This document shows, one piece after another, positions 1-8,340 of a stretch of DNA of 37,604 bases. This DNA is from Beijerinckiaceae bacterium (GTDB lineage: Bacteria; Pseudomonadota; Alphaproteobacteria; Rhizobiales; Beijerinckiaceae). Under the pieces are notes generated by a model that was given only the letters and a program-made list of their open reading frames with translations, had not been told where the DNA came from and searched no databases. The number at the start of each line of letters is the position of its first letter. The stretch's first letter is position 1. The stretch is taken from NCBI GenBank assembly GCA_019745195.1, contig JAIETL010000015.1:1-37604 (forward strand), given 5' to 3'. The position numbers and the translations under genes are program-made.

Positions 1-200
1 TGTCGAGCGACTATCCCGAAGCGGTGGCGCTGGTCACGCGACTGTACGACCAGTTCGGCTTCGACACGGCGGACAACAGCCCGCTTAGCGAGTCCTGGCG
101 TAGCGGTCCGGGTCAGCCCGCATGGCACGCGCACGACCATCAAACGCGTCCCGAGCTGGTTGCTAACCTTGCCAAGGCGACACCGCTCCCACCGAGATAG
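1..200 (+). CDS. C-terminal part of NAD(P)-binding (F420 reductase-like) oxidoreductase, cut by window edge
   Basis: The frame starting at base 3 is open from the window edge to a TAG at 198-200. It encodes about 65 residues, including LYDQFGFDTADNSPLSESWR followed by a GQPAW segment. This resembles the C-terminus of the COG2085 family (NADPH-dependent F420 reductase-like, 'predicted dinucleotide-binding' enzymes), where a Gly-Phe-Asp stretch and a Ser-Trp-Arg precede a short tail. The Rossmann domain would lie to the left, outside the window, so cofactor use cannot be judged. Family assignment is from recalled resemblance only. Confidence 0.5.
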   Translation, partial: SSDYPEAVALVTRLYDQFGFDTADNSPLSESWRSGPGQPAWHAHDHQTRPELVANLAKATPLPPR

Positions 201-490
201 GGCAGGCGGCTTCTGCCCGACCACAGCGCCCTATGCCTACGAGGTCTTCGCCGTTCTCGCCCTCGCCGGGCATCACGTTCATGTCGGCCTGCGCCTGCCG
301 CGGTCAGTATCGCCGAGAGGCCAGCAGCGATCCGCGATCACGCCGACAAGGCCTACGGTGTTCGACTGAAAACCGGGGTCTGTGTGAAGAGCGGAATATC
401 GCCTTTCAACCAAGTCGGTATGACCGCTGCTGGCGCATCTCGCTCGGCCAACGTCCCGCATTTGTGGTGCGTGTTGACGTCGAACACTGG
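201..490. other. Gene-free stretch
   Basis: No convincing gene, terminator or RNA is visible. Short open frames on both strands lack ribosome binding sites and family motifs. It separates the oxidoreductase fragment from the convergent aldolase gene and may be decayed sequence within the island. Confidence 0.4.
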
Positions 491-1393
491 CTATCTGGCG
501 AGAGCCTCCAACGCCTCGGCTACGGCTAAGCTCACAGAGCTGTCCAGCGGCTGGATCGGCAAGGGCGGCTGCCCGGGCCGCAGCCCGAGCTGCTCTGCGA
601 TAAGGTACATCACCCGTAGACTGCCGTAAGCCCGAAACAGTGCCCAGAGCGGCCCGAAGGCCGCATCGGCGGCGGTGGTGGTCTCCCGGTCGCCCGACAA
701 GGCGGCGCGTGTCAGGCGCAGCGCCGGCACGGGCAGGAGGCCTGCGACGACGCTGTACCAGGCGTTCGCGCCGGCCAACAGAGCCTGAGCCGCACCCCAG
801 TCGCCGCTGTAGCCGACGATCAGCCCCTCGCGGCAGGACGACCGCAGCCGGCCGATCTCGTCTGCGAAATCGCCATCGGCGGGAAGCAGCATCTTGATCG
901 CCGCGATGCTGGGTAAGCGGGAGAGGCGCGACACCAGTGCCGGCGAGAAGCTGAAATGGGTCGTGCTGGGATTGTTGTAGATGCAGATCGGCAGGCCGGT
1001 CGCGGCGGCGGTGGCGTCGAAATGCGCGAAGGCCTCCTCCTGCGTCAGCGGCGCATACGATACGGGCGCGAGCAGCAGCCCATCGGCACCCAGCCGTTCG
1101 GCATCGCGCGCCAGCTCATGCACCCACGACGTCCGCAAAGCGCCGATGCCGGCGATCAGCGAAACACGGCCCGCGACCGTCTCGACGGCGGCAGCCAGAG
1201 CGCGCGAGCGCTCGCTTCGATCGAGATAGGCATAGGTCCCGGTGCTGCCCAGCACGGCGATCGAATCCACTCCGGCCGCGACGAGCCGGTCGATCATGAC
1301 GGCGAACGCGTCGGTATTGACCACGCCTTCAGCATCGGCCGGCGTCAGCGGAAAGGCGGAAAGCCCGCGAAAGATCGAAGCGTCGACGGGCAT
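491..1393 (-). CDS. Dihydrodipicolinate synthase / N-acetylneuraminate lyase family aldolase
   Basis: A 300-residue protein, the usual size of this class I aldolase (TIM barrel) family. The Schiff-base lysine is visible as K167 in AAIKMLL, the catalytic tyrosine as Y139 in CIYNNPSTT, and the pyruvate-binding GTTGE region appears as GSTGT at 49-53. Family members condense or cleave pyruvate with an aldehyde. The altered GSTGT motif and the setting beside thiolase and transporter remnants, away from lysine genes, suggest a catabolic or promiscuous lyase and not the housekeeping DapA. Exact substrate is unknown. The ATG at 1391-1393 gives a normal N-terminus. Downstream on the same strand there is no partner gene. 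Confidence 0.88.
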   Translation of the reverse strand: MPVDASIFRGLSAFPLTPADAEGVVNTDAFAVMIDRLVAAGVDSIAVLGSTGTYAYLDRSERSRALAAAVETVAGRVSLIAGIGALRTSWVHELARDAERLGADGLLLAPVSYAPLTQEEAFAHFDATAAATGLPICIYNNPSTTHFSFSPALVSRLSRLPSIAAIKMLLPADGDFADEIGRLRSSCREGLIVGYSGDWGAAQALLAGANAWYSVVAGLLPVPALRLTRAALSGDRETTTAADAAFGPLWALFRAYGSLRVMYLIAEQLGLRPGQPPLPIQPLDSSVSLAVAEALEALAR

Positions 1394-1434
1394 GTCTGGA
1401 TGTTCCTATCGGTTGGAGGGCAAGAACGCATCGA

Positions 1435-1620
1435 TCAGTTTCCCAGAGTACCGCGCAGCAGGCTCGTCGCCAGCGCCAGCATCAAGACACCGATCGCCAG
1501 ATCGAGAATGCGCCAGGCAACCGGGCGGGCAAAGAGTGGGGCCAGAAAGCGGGCGCCGAAGCCCCACGAGGCGAACCGAGCGAAACTGGCGCTTGCTGCC
1601 CCGATCATTAAGGGCGTTCC
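1435..1620 (-). pseudogene. C-terminal remnant of a LysE-family amino-acid exporter
   Basis: The minus-strand frame ending at 1435 encodes SFARFASWGFGARFLAPLF, then a Pro-Val-Ala-Trp-Arg segment and a final hydrophobic helix ending in LALATSLL. This matches the end of LysE/RhtB transporters: last loop, Arg-rich turn, last membrane helix. Five upstream membrane helices are missing, and the frame opens only a few codons earlier with unrelated sequence. I read it as a truncated, non-functional exporter left by rearrangement in the island. It lies just upstream of the aldolase gene, so an aldolase/exporter pair may once have existed. The left boundary of the homologous part is approximate. Confidence 0.5.
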
Positions 1621-1777
1621 GCCTTGAACAAGCTGGGGCCCCCGATGGGCCTCCAATCAATAATCTGCGTGGAGCAGGGCCGGTTACTGTCCCTTCGGAT
1701 CATATACCCAGAGACAGTAGAGGCGGATTCGACGGGCTTTTAGGGTGAGGTCATCGCGTCGCCCCAAAGGCAAAACC

Positions 1778-2038
1778 ATGTTGAACCCCGACCAAATCTT
1801 GTCCCTCGAAGATCTCGATACGGTCAACGTCGCCACCACCCTGCTGCGCTCTGCCCAAATCTTGATCGGCCACGACGACGTCCTGGCCCGCGCCCTCCTA
1901 GAACACGCCGCCATCGCCATGGCCAAGGCCACCGGCGCCTTCGCCGCCCCGTCGAGGTCCGCGACTGACCTCACCTTCGTAGCGATTGACGACGGCCGGG
2001 CGAATACGCCGCCGCTGCTGTTTTGGAGGTCACCATGA
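1778..2038 (+). CDS. Small hypothetical protein, coupled to thiolase
   Basis: An 86-residue frame beginning at ATG 1778. It has an acidic N-terminus and a long predicted amphipathic helix (about residues 15-55, Ala/Leu-rich), with no membrane segment and no motif I recognise. Its TGA overlaps the thiolase ATG (ATGA at 2035-2038), an arrangement typical of translational coupling. That overlap and the helical composition are the reasons to keep it. The ribosome binding site is weak. Function unknown. Confidence 0.42.
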   Translation: MLNPDQILSLEDLDTVNVATTLLRSAQILIGHDDVLARALLEHAAIAMAKATGAFAAPSRSATDLTFVAIDDGRANTPPLLFWRSP

Positions 2039-3300
2039 GCCGTTTCGTCGAGCCGGTCTTCGTGGCTGCCGGCCTCAGGACCCCGTTCGGCCGCGGCGGA
2101 GGCGCGTTGGCCGCCTACGATGCCATCTCCCTGTCCGTGCCTATCGTGCAGGCGATGGCGGCGCAGGCGGAGCCCGATCTCCTCGTATGGGGTACGGTGA
2201 TCCCGAATTTGGGCTGGAGCAACATCGCTCGCGAGACTTGGCTCGATGCCAAGCTCAATCCGAACGTTCCGGCATTTTCCGTCGTCTTGGCATGCTCGAC
2301 CAGCATGATGGCGACCTTCGCCGCGGCAGGGATGCTGGGCGCAGGGACCGACCTCACCATGGTCGGCGGCTCAGAAGTCATGAGCCGGCCATCGGTCGCA
2401 CTGACAGCGGATGCATCGAAGCGGCTCACCGACCTCTTTGCGCAAGATGCGACCGCCGCGCTTGCGGCTCTTCAGTCCCTGACCGCACGCGACTACGTGC
2501 TCCCCACAAAGGGCTGGTCGAACCGGATCACCGGCAGGACCATGGGCCAACATATGGAAGAGACCGCCAAGGCTTGGCGGGTCTCGCGCGAGGCGCAGGA
2601 CGATTGGGCGCTCAAGAGCCACCAGCGGGCGGTCGCCGGCTGGGAGCGGGGCTTCTTCGACGACCTGGTGGTTTCCCTCCCCGAGCTGTCGCGCGACGCG
2701 AACCCGCGCGGCGATACCTCTCTCGACCGCCTCGCGGCTCTAAGGCCCGCCTTCGATCGAGATAGCGGCAAGGGAACCCTGACCGCCGGCAACAGCTCGC
2801 CGATCACGGATGGAGCCGCCGGGTGCTGGGTCGCCACCGAAGCGGGTTTGGCGAGACTCTCGGCAGGCACCCCTCACGCTCGGCTCGTCGACTACGAGGT
2901 AACGGCCGTCGATTTCCACACCGAGGGTCTCCTGATGGCGCCCTCGTACGGCATTCCGCGCCTGCTGGCCCGGCATCGGCTCGGCTTCACCGACATCGAC
3001 CTCTGGGAGATCCACGAAGCCTTCGCAGCCCAGGTGCTGGCGAACGTCGCGGCCATCACCGACAGGAATTGGGTGCGGGGAACGGCCGGAGTGGAGGCAG
3101 ACATGGGCGACTTCGATTGGGACCGCGTCAATCCCAACGGAGGTTCGGTGGCGATCGGTCATCCGTTCGGTGCCACGGGCGCGCGCGACCTCAGCCAAGC
3201 GGTGAAGGAACTCTGGGCCATGCCCAGCGGATCACGCGCGATCGTCAGCATCTGCGCCGACGGCGGTCAGGGCACCGTCGCGCTCCTCGAACGCGCCTAG
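2035..3300 (+). CDS. Thiolase (acetyl-CoA C-acyltransferase family)
   Basis: A 421-residue thiolase, close to the length of FadI-type enzymes. All catalytic elements are present: nucleophile C87 in LACSTSM, H327 in IHEAFAAQ, H376 in GGSVAIGHPFGATGAR, and the second cysteine C407 in SICADGGQG. The family performs thiolytic cleavage of 3-ketoacyl-CoA in beta-oxidation or the reverse Claisen condensation. ATG 2035 is chosen because GGAGGT at 2025-2030 sits four bases upstream; an in-frame TTG at 2023 would place the binding site inside the gene. No hydroxyacyl-CoA dehydrogenase partner lies nearby, so the route it serves is unclear. It overlaps the small gene before it by four bases. Confidence 0.92.
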   Translation: MSRFVEPVFVAAGLRTPFGRGGGALAAYDAISLSVPIVQAMAAQAEPDLLVWGTVIPNLGWSNIARETWLDAKLNPNVPAFSVVLACSTSMMATFAAAGMLGAGTDLTMVGGSEVMSRPSVALTADASKRLTDLFAQDATAALAALQSLTARDYVLPTKGWSNRITGRTMGQHMEETAKAWRVSREAQDDWALKSHQRAVAGWERGFFDDLVVSLPELSRDANPRGDTSLDRLAALRPAFDRDSGKGTLTAGNSSPITDGAAGCWVATEAGLARLSAGTPHARLVDYEVTAVDFHTEGLLMAPSYGIPRLLARHRLGFTDIDLWEIHEAFAAQVLANVAAITDRNWVRGTAGVEADMGDFDWDRVNPNGGSVAIGHPFGATGARDLSQAVKELWAMPSGSRAIVSICADGGQGTVALLERA

Positions 3301-3552
3301 CCGGAGGTCGACAACGTGAGGGATGGCTGCTTCCACGACACCGTCAGCGGAACGCCCATTCGCAACGGTGAAGCCGGCGGGGCCGGGTCGGCGGAGCGAG
3401 GTGGGCAGCGCGCCATCATCGCCGCAACAGGCGGGGCGGCTTCCCACCTGACTTGTCGCATCGGGCCCGCGATACCTCGGGGGTGCGCTACTCCCAAAAT
3501 CGCCGCGAATGATCCTCGGGCGATCGGCAAAGGCGGAGGTGGGAGCCAAACC

Positions 3553-5157
3553 GTGAATTTGGGTTCTGCCATACCGGATGGAACGGCCCACCTACGCGCC
3601 AAGGCGCTCGCAGATCTGATGGTGCTCGACTCGCCGGCAGAACAGGCCTTCGACGACCTCGTTCTCGTTGCTTCCAGGGCCTGCGCCGTCCCCATCGCGC
3701 TGATCACTCTGCTCGACACCGATCGCCAGTGGTTCAAGGCCTTGGTCGGGCTCGAGGTCCGTGAAACGGCGATCGAGCACTCGATCTGCCAGATCGACGT
3801 CGACCGCGCCGAATTTCTCGAAATCGCCGACTTGGCGATCGATAGGCGCACGGCGGCCAACCCTATGGTCACCGGCGAAAGACATTTCCGGTCATATGCT
3901 GGTGCCCCGTTGGTCCTCCGCTCCGGCATCGTTGTCGGACGCCTCTGCGTCGTCGACACCGTCCCCCGTCCCGAAGGGCTGGACGAGGCTGCGAAGTCGA
4001 TGCTCCTGGCCCTTGCGAGGCTCGCCAGCGAAAACCTCGAGCTCCGTCGCGCCTCACACGCAACCAACCGCATGAAGAGGTTGCAGACCGCACTGATGGA
4101 GATCGACCAGTCGCTTCGAGGCAGCCGAGACACGAAGCGGATGGCATTGGCCACCGCCGCCATCGCCGGCCGCGCGTTGTCGGCGGATCGCGCGGGCTTC
4201 GGATCGTTCGACGAGGCCGTCCAGACGATCGACGTGGAGACCGAATGGACCGCACCGGGCGTCCCGCGCATCACCGGCCGACACCGGCTCGATGCCGACG
4301 GAGACTTGCATGAACCGCTTGCCCACGGTGAGTCTCTCCGCGCGAGGGACGCCCCGAGCGACGAGCGCACTCTCCATTATCGCGAGGGCGCAATGCGCAT
4401 CGGGGTCCGCTCGCTCGTGGACGTGCCCGTGCGCGAACTAGGGAAGAAGAGCGCCGTGTTCTTCGTCCATTCGGACCGCCCGCGATCGTGGCAGGCGGAA
4501 GAGATGGCATTCATCCGCAGCGCCGCCGACCGCCTGGAAGCCGCGGTCGCGCATCATCGCGCCGAGCAGCAGCAGCGCATCGTCAACGGTGAAATACTAC
4601 ATCGGCAGAAGAACATTCTGACGATGGTTCAGGCGATCGCAAATCAGACCTTGAGAACGGTCGCTGATCGTGACGCGGTCTACGCCTTCGAGCGGCGTCT
4701 GATCGCGCTCAGTGCCGCGCATGACACGCTGCTCGAGTCGAATTGGACGCAAACCGATCTTCGGACGGTAGCCGACACGGTGATCGAGGCCGTCGGGTTC
4801 GCCGATCGTTGCGCCTTGGACGGGCCGACTATCGCGCTCCACCCGAGGGCGGCGCTTTCGTTCTCCTTGATCGTGCATGAGCTGCTGACCAATGCCTGCA
4901 AGTATGGAGCCCTATCGAACGACGTCGGCGGGGTATCGCTTACTTGGCTGGTCGAGAACGGAGAGGCTGACGATCACCTTGTGATCCGTTGGCACGAAAG
5001 CGGCGGACCGCCCGTGAACGCACCCGCCCGACGCGGCTTCGGATCCAAGCTCATCGGTGTCGGGCTGGTGGGAGCTGGCGGTGTCGACCTCCGCTACGAA
5101 CCGTCCGGCTTCTCGGCCGACTTCAAAGCCTCGCTGCACAACCTGGCCCACGCTTGA
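3553..5157 (+). CDS. HWE-family sensor histidine kinase with two GAF domains
   Basis: About 534 residues from GTG 3553, which follows purine-rich GGAGGTGGGAG at 3535-3545. The frame stays open back to 3316 (613 residues), but that extension is low-complexity Gly/Arg-rich sequence. Residues about 25-165 and 180-330 look like GAF domains. The kinase core is the HWE type found mainly in alphaproteobacteria: phosphoacceptor H350 in ILHRQKN, VQAIANQTLR after it, N447 in HELLTNACKYGALS, and the family-defining WHESGGPPV starting at W480. There are no membrane segments, so it is cytosolic and senses a soluble or chromophore-type signal; the GAF domains lack an obvious phytochrome cysteine. No response regulator is adjacent. 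HWE kinases often feed the alphaproteobacterial general stress response, which would fit the stress genes downstream (inference). Confidence 0.88.
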   Translation: MNLGSAIPDGTAHLRAKALADLMVLDSPAEQAFDDLVLVASRACAVPIALITLLDTDRQWFKALVGLEVRETAIEHSICQIDVDRAEFLEIADLAIDRRTAANPMVTGERHFRSYAGAPLVLRSGIVVGRLCVVDTVPRPEGLDEAAKSMLLALARLASENLELRRASHATNRMKRLQTALMEIDQSLRGSRDTKRMALATAAIAGRALSADRAGFGSFDEAVQTIDVETEWTAPGVPRITGRHRLDADGDLHEPLAHGESLRARDAPSDERTLHYREGAMRIGVRSLVDVPVRELGKKSAVFFVHSDRPRSWQAEEMAFIRSAADRLEAAVAHHRAEQQQRIVNGEILHRQKNILTMVQAIANQTLRTVADRDAVYAFERRLIALSAAHDTLLESNWTQTDLRTVADTVIEAVGFADRCALDGPTIALHPRAALSFSLIVHELLTNACKYGALSNDVGGVSLTWLVENGEADDHLVIRWHESGGPPVNAPARRGFGSKLIGVGLVGAGGVDLRYEPSGFSADFKASLHNLAHA

Positions 5158-5273
5158 ACCAGGATGGCACGCGTCGACTTACGCAAAATTCGTATCCCCG
5201 GACCGTCACGCCAATGCCGCCCGGTCCGGAAAGCCCAGTACCGCGCCAGTTACGATACGAGAGGAGAATTCCA

Positions 5274-5555
5274 TTGGTAACAGCAGTTTGGGAAGACACC
5301 ACCATCGCCTCGAGCGGCGAGACGGTCGTCGTCGAGGGACACCACTACTTCCCGCCTTCGGCAGTCGACCTGAGCCTGCTCGAGATGAGCCCGCACACGT
5401 CCGTCTGTCCGATCAAAGGCCTCGCGCGCTACTTCCATGTTCGCGTGGGCGAGGCGCTCAACGAGAATGCGGCCTGGACCTACAATGATCCGAATCCTGT
5501 CGCCGAGGGAATCCGGAATCATATCGCATTCTGGAAAGGCGTGGAGGTCGCCTGA
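5274..5555 (+). CDS. DUF427 domain protein (copy 1), TTG start
   Basis: A 93-residue single-domain DUF427 protein. Diagnostic elements: TAVWEDTTIASSG at the start, the YFPPSAV strand, the TSVCPIKGLARYF motif and NAAWTYNDPNP near the end. The fold is a small beta barrel; the biochemical role of the family is not established. TTG 5274 is preferred because GAGGAG at 5261-5266 is seven bases upstream and the product then begins where DUF427 proteins normally begin. A longer in-frame extension upstream overlaps the kinase gene and looks non-coding. A second DUF427 gene lies at 12,285-12,659. Confidence 0.85.
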   Translation: MVTAVWEDTTIASSGETVVVEGHHYFPPSAVDLSLLEMSPHTSVCPIKGLARYFHVRVGEALNENAAWTYNDPNPVAEGIRNHIAFWKGVEVA

Positions 5556-5632
5556 TTTCGCTTCCTGGATCCACCGGCGATCCGATGACGCACGTCGCAA
5601 CGGCCTTTTCCCGCATATCGCAAGAGGAGGTC

Positions 5633-5770
5633 ATGGCCGACAGCTTCGCCTGCTATTACCGCGCCATGCGACCGAGCATCTCGCTCGAAGGTATCGAAAC
5701 TATAGCCTTTCGCCATTGGACTTCGTCTGGTGACGATTTCATTTTCTATACGTCGCCACTCGTGGCGTAA
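5633..5770 (+). CDS. Possible small protein before Dps
   Basis: A 45-residue frame (Met-Ala-Asp-Ser-Phe-Ala-Cys-Tyr-Tyr start) with a purine-rich GAGGAGG at 5624-5630 only two bases before ATG 5633. The binding site is strong but its spacing is short. No family is recognised and no hydrophobic segment is long enough for a membrane helix. It ends 44 bases before dps and could be a leader peptide or chance. Treat as tentative. Confidence 0.25.
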   Translation: MADSFACYYRAMRPSISLEGIETIAFRHWTSSGDDFIFYTSPLVA

Positions 5771-5814
5771 GCGGTGCCGGCTCCGTTCAGCCCGGCCTTG
5801 AGAAAGTCTAAGCG

Positions 5815-6309
5815 ATGACGAAAATCGGTGCCGCCACCATTTCTACACCTTCTGATCTCGATGAATCGGCGTCGATGACCGTTTCCGAGGCTCTTAAGAT
5901 CATCTTGGCGAACAGCTATGCGATCTATCTGAAGACGAAGAATTTTCACTGGCATGTCTCGGGACCCTATTTCAGGGATTATCATCTGCTTCTAGACGAA
6001 CAGGCCGCGGAGATCCTCGCCGTCACCGATGCGATCGCAGAGCGCGCTCGAAAGACGGGCAACACGACCATTCGATCGATCGGCGATATCGCGCGCCACC
6101 AGACGATCGAGGACAACGACGCCGAGTTCGTGACGCCGCAGGACATGCTGCGCGAGCTCCGCACCGACAACCTCCACATGGTCGAGTCGTTTCGCCGAGC
6201 CAAGGAAGTCGCCGACAACGCGAAGGACAATGCGACGTCCGGCCTGATCGACGCCTGGACGGACGAAGCGGAGCGCCGCGCGTGGTTCCTCTTCGAAATC
6301 AGCCGCTAG
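5815..6309 (+). CDS. dps: Dps-family DNA-protection ferritin
   Basis: 164 residues, normal for Dps. The inter-subunit ferroxidase site is complete by alignment from memory with E. coli Dps: H45 (NFHWHV), H57 and D61 (DYHLLLDE), D72 and E76 (TDAIAERARKTG). Dps dodecamers oxidise Fe(II) with hydrogen peroxide, store the iron and in many species bind DNA. The N-terminus here has only one lysine and is not strongly basic, so DNA binding is uncertain. It is followed 32 bases later by msrA on the same strand, consistent with an oxidative-stress transcription unit. Confidence 0.92.
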   Translation: MTKIGAATISTPSDLDESASMTVSEALKIILANSYAIYLKTKNFHWHVSGPYFRDYHLLLDEQAAEILAVTDAIAERARKTGNTTIRSIGDIARHQTIEDNDAEFVTPQDMLRELRTDNLHMVESFRRAKEVADNAKDNATSGLIDAWTDEAERRAWFLFEISR

Positions 6310-6341
6310 CCCTGTCACTTCGCCAACACGGACGCAGCTTC

Positions 6342-6893
6342 ATGGTCCTTTCCAGTGATCTTTCCCGAACGGGGGCCAAGGTCGGCTTTGGAGGTGGCTG
6401 TCACTGGTGCACGGAAGGCGTGTTCCAGGCGCTTCGCGGCGTCGATCAGGTCGATCAGGGGTTCGTCCGATCGGATGCGCCGGCGGACAACTGGGCGGAA
6501 GGGGTGATCGTCACCTTCGACCCGTCGGTTATTCCGCTGGCAACGCTTTCCGAGGTGCATCTCAGAACGCACTCCGCCACCAGGGCCCGCTCGCCCCGCG
6601 GCAAGTACCGCACCGCGATCTACGTCTTCGAAGACAGCCAGCTGCACGAGGCCGAGTCCGCCATAGCGCGCGTCGCCGACGAGACTGGCAAGACTGTGCA
6701 TACCCTGGTTATCCCTTTCCGAGGTTTCAGGGCGTCGGACGAGCGTTACCAGAACTACTATCGAACCGATCCAAGCAGGCCCTTCTGCCGCCGCTACATC
6801 GATCCCAAGCTGGACTTTATCCGCCAGCACTTCTCGGCGGCGGCGCTCCCTGAGGCGGATCTATCGTCGATAGGTGGCCATCGAAGGGGATGA
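6342..6893 (+). CDS. msrA: Peptide-methionine (S)-S-oxide reductase
   Basis: 183 residues from ATG 6342. The catalytic motif is GFGGGCHWCTEG with nucleophile C20; the family usually reads GCFWC, so His replaces Phe in the methyl-binding pocket. A C-terminal cysteine in RPFCRRYIDPKL is a candidate resolving residue. MsrA reduces methionine-S-sulfoxide in oxidised proteins using thioredoxin. It sits directly downstream of dps, so joint expression under oxidant stress is likely. An in-frame start at 6282 would overlap dps and adds no recognisable sequence. Confidence 0.9.
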   Translation: MVLSSDLSRTGAKVGFGGGCHWCTEGVFQALRGVDQVDQGFVRSDAPADNWAEGVIVTFDPSVIPLATLSEVHLRTHSATRARSPRGKYRTAIYVFEDSQLHEAESAIARVADETGKTVHTLVIPFRGFRASDERYQNYYRTDPSRPFCRRYIDPKLDFIRQHFSAAALPEADLSSIGGHRRG

Positions 6894-7205
6894 TGCACCC
6901 TAATTCATCAAACGCCCTGCGATGGATGGCTGCCGTTTTTCAGATTTGGACCCCGGCCCTGTTCAGCAAGTCGCAGCATCGAGACGCTCGGACGCCACCC
7001 CTCGCCTCGGCGATTCCAGGGACCGGCTCGGATTGCATCGCCCTTGCGAACCGACCCCCGCCGCAGCCTGACAATGCGTCTCGCAAGGCGCCGGCATTTC
7101 AACGTTCGACCGGCGACGGGCAGATGAGGCGGCCAACACGAAGCTCCAACGATGGCGCAGGAATCTACACGCAGCGGATGCGGCGGTGAGCGAAGGGAAA
7201 TTCAG
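6894..7205. other. Gene-free stretch upstream of universal stress protein
   Basis: About 310 bases without a gene I can support. A plus-strand frame of 99 codons is Pro/Ser/Arg-rich, has no ribosome binding site and no family resemblance. The stretch presumably carries the promoter of the universal stress protein gene, but I see no clear -35/-10 pair and no GGAAC...CGTT stress-sigma motif. Confidence 0.4.
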
Positions 7206-8051
7206 ATGACGTATCAACTCAAGAACATCCTGATCGGGCTGCTTCCGCTCGACGAAGGTTGCAGTTCGAACACCGCTGCAGTGCTGTTCGGAGTGGGCTT
7301 GGCGCGCCGCTTCAAGGCGGACGTGACCTTCCAGACCTTCGTTCCGCGTGCTTCCGCGCCCTACAGCGCACTAGGCGGCTTTGCCGCGGGCCTCTCCAAT
7401 AGAGAGAACAAGCGGCGGCGAGAGCTCGTCGGGGCTGTCGGCACCACCGCTCGCGCTGCGGCCGGGGAAGCCGGCCTCACCTTCGTCGTCGATGAGCCCG
7501 ATCTCGACCTGGACGAGCTGACAGAGCGGTTCAATCAGCACACACGACTCAACGACATCACGGTTCTCGATGCAGGCGACGATCTCCTCGGCAACAACCG
7601 TCACGCAATCGAGGAAGCACTGTTCAACAGTGGGCGCCCCGTGATCGTCGTCCCGAAATCAGGAGGCAACCCCGAGCCTCAGCGGATCGCGATCGCTTGG
7701 GACGGAAGCGCCCGCTCCGCTCGTGCGCTTGGCGATGCGCTGCCTCTTTTGCAAAACGCACGACAAGTCACAATCATCATGATAGGCGGCGAAAAGGATC
7801 TGAGTCGTATTGCGTCGGCGAATGGCCCGACAACCTATTTAGACCGTCATGGCGTCAAGAGCGAAAAGGTGACTCTGGAGGCGGTCGGTGGCGACGTGGC
7901 CGAGACTCTTCGGGAGTATGTCCGCGGCAGCGACGCCGAGCTGATCGTCATGGGCGCATACGTGCATTCGCGTTTCCGCCAGGCGGTCTTGGGTGGCGTC
8001 ACGCACTCGCTGCTTGAAGACAGTCCTGTGCCACTCTTGCTCGCCCATTAG
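7206..8051 (+). CDS. Universal stress protein (UspA family, tandem domain)
   Basis: 281 residues, the length of a two-domain UspA protein. The first half (about 5-150) is a degenerate domain beginning LKNILIGLLPLDEG. The second (about 159-281) begins RIAIAWDGSARSARALG and ends with the ATP-binding signature, here MGAYVHSRFRQAVLGGVTHS followed by a Pro-Val-Pro strand. Family members bind ATP or signal stress adaptation in the cytosol. ATG 7206 follows GAAGGGAAATTC. It adds to the stress-gene character of this part of the island. Confidence 0.9.
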   Translation: MTYQLKNILIGLLPLDEGCSSNTAAVLFGVGLARRFKADVTFQTFVPRASAPYSALGGFAAGLSNRENKRRRELVGAVGTTARAAAGEAGLTFVVDEPDLDLDELTERFNQHTRLNDITVLDAGDDLLGNNRHAIEEALFNSGRPVIVVPKSGGNPEPQRIAIAWDGSARSARALGDALPLLQNARQVTIIMIGGEKDLSRIASANGPTTYLDRHGVKSEKVTLEAVGGDVAETLREYVRGSDAELIVMGAYVHSRFRQAVLGGVTHSLLEDSPVPLLLAH

Positions 8052-8340
8052 GATAGGCTGGACGCCCGAACGCCGTTCCGAGGATTACGGCGGTCGCTTC
8101 CCAAAACGTGAACGGCAAGGTTTCGCGCAGCGCAGCATTTCGGCGTGCTTCGATCATGATCGACCACCAGTTCGAACATACCATCACCTTGGCTGTCTAA
8201 TGGTCCACTGACGCGCCCTGCCTTTTAGCGCGGCTGCAAGGTGTTCGGGCCGATCGGGAGGCAGCCTGGCTAGTGGGCGAAGGGCTCCAGGTTCCGAGGC
8301 CGCGGAATGACTCGAAGTTCGACAGCTGAGGCCGAGAACT
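8052..8340. other. Gap between convergent genes
   Basis: The universal stress protein gene and the diguanylate cyclase gene converge here. I see no gene and no hairpin followed by a T-run for either of them. Confidence 0.35.

Noticed and set aside
3316..3552. N-terminal extension of the HWE kinase
   Set aside because: Gly/Arg-rich sequence without domain features; a better start with a purine-rich leader is at 3553.
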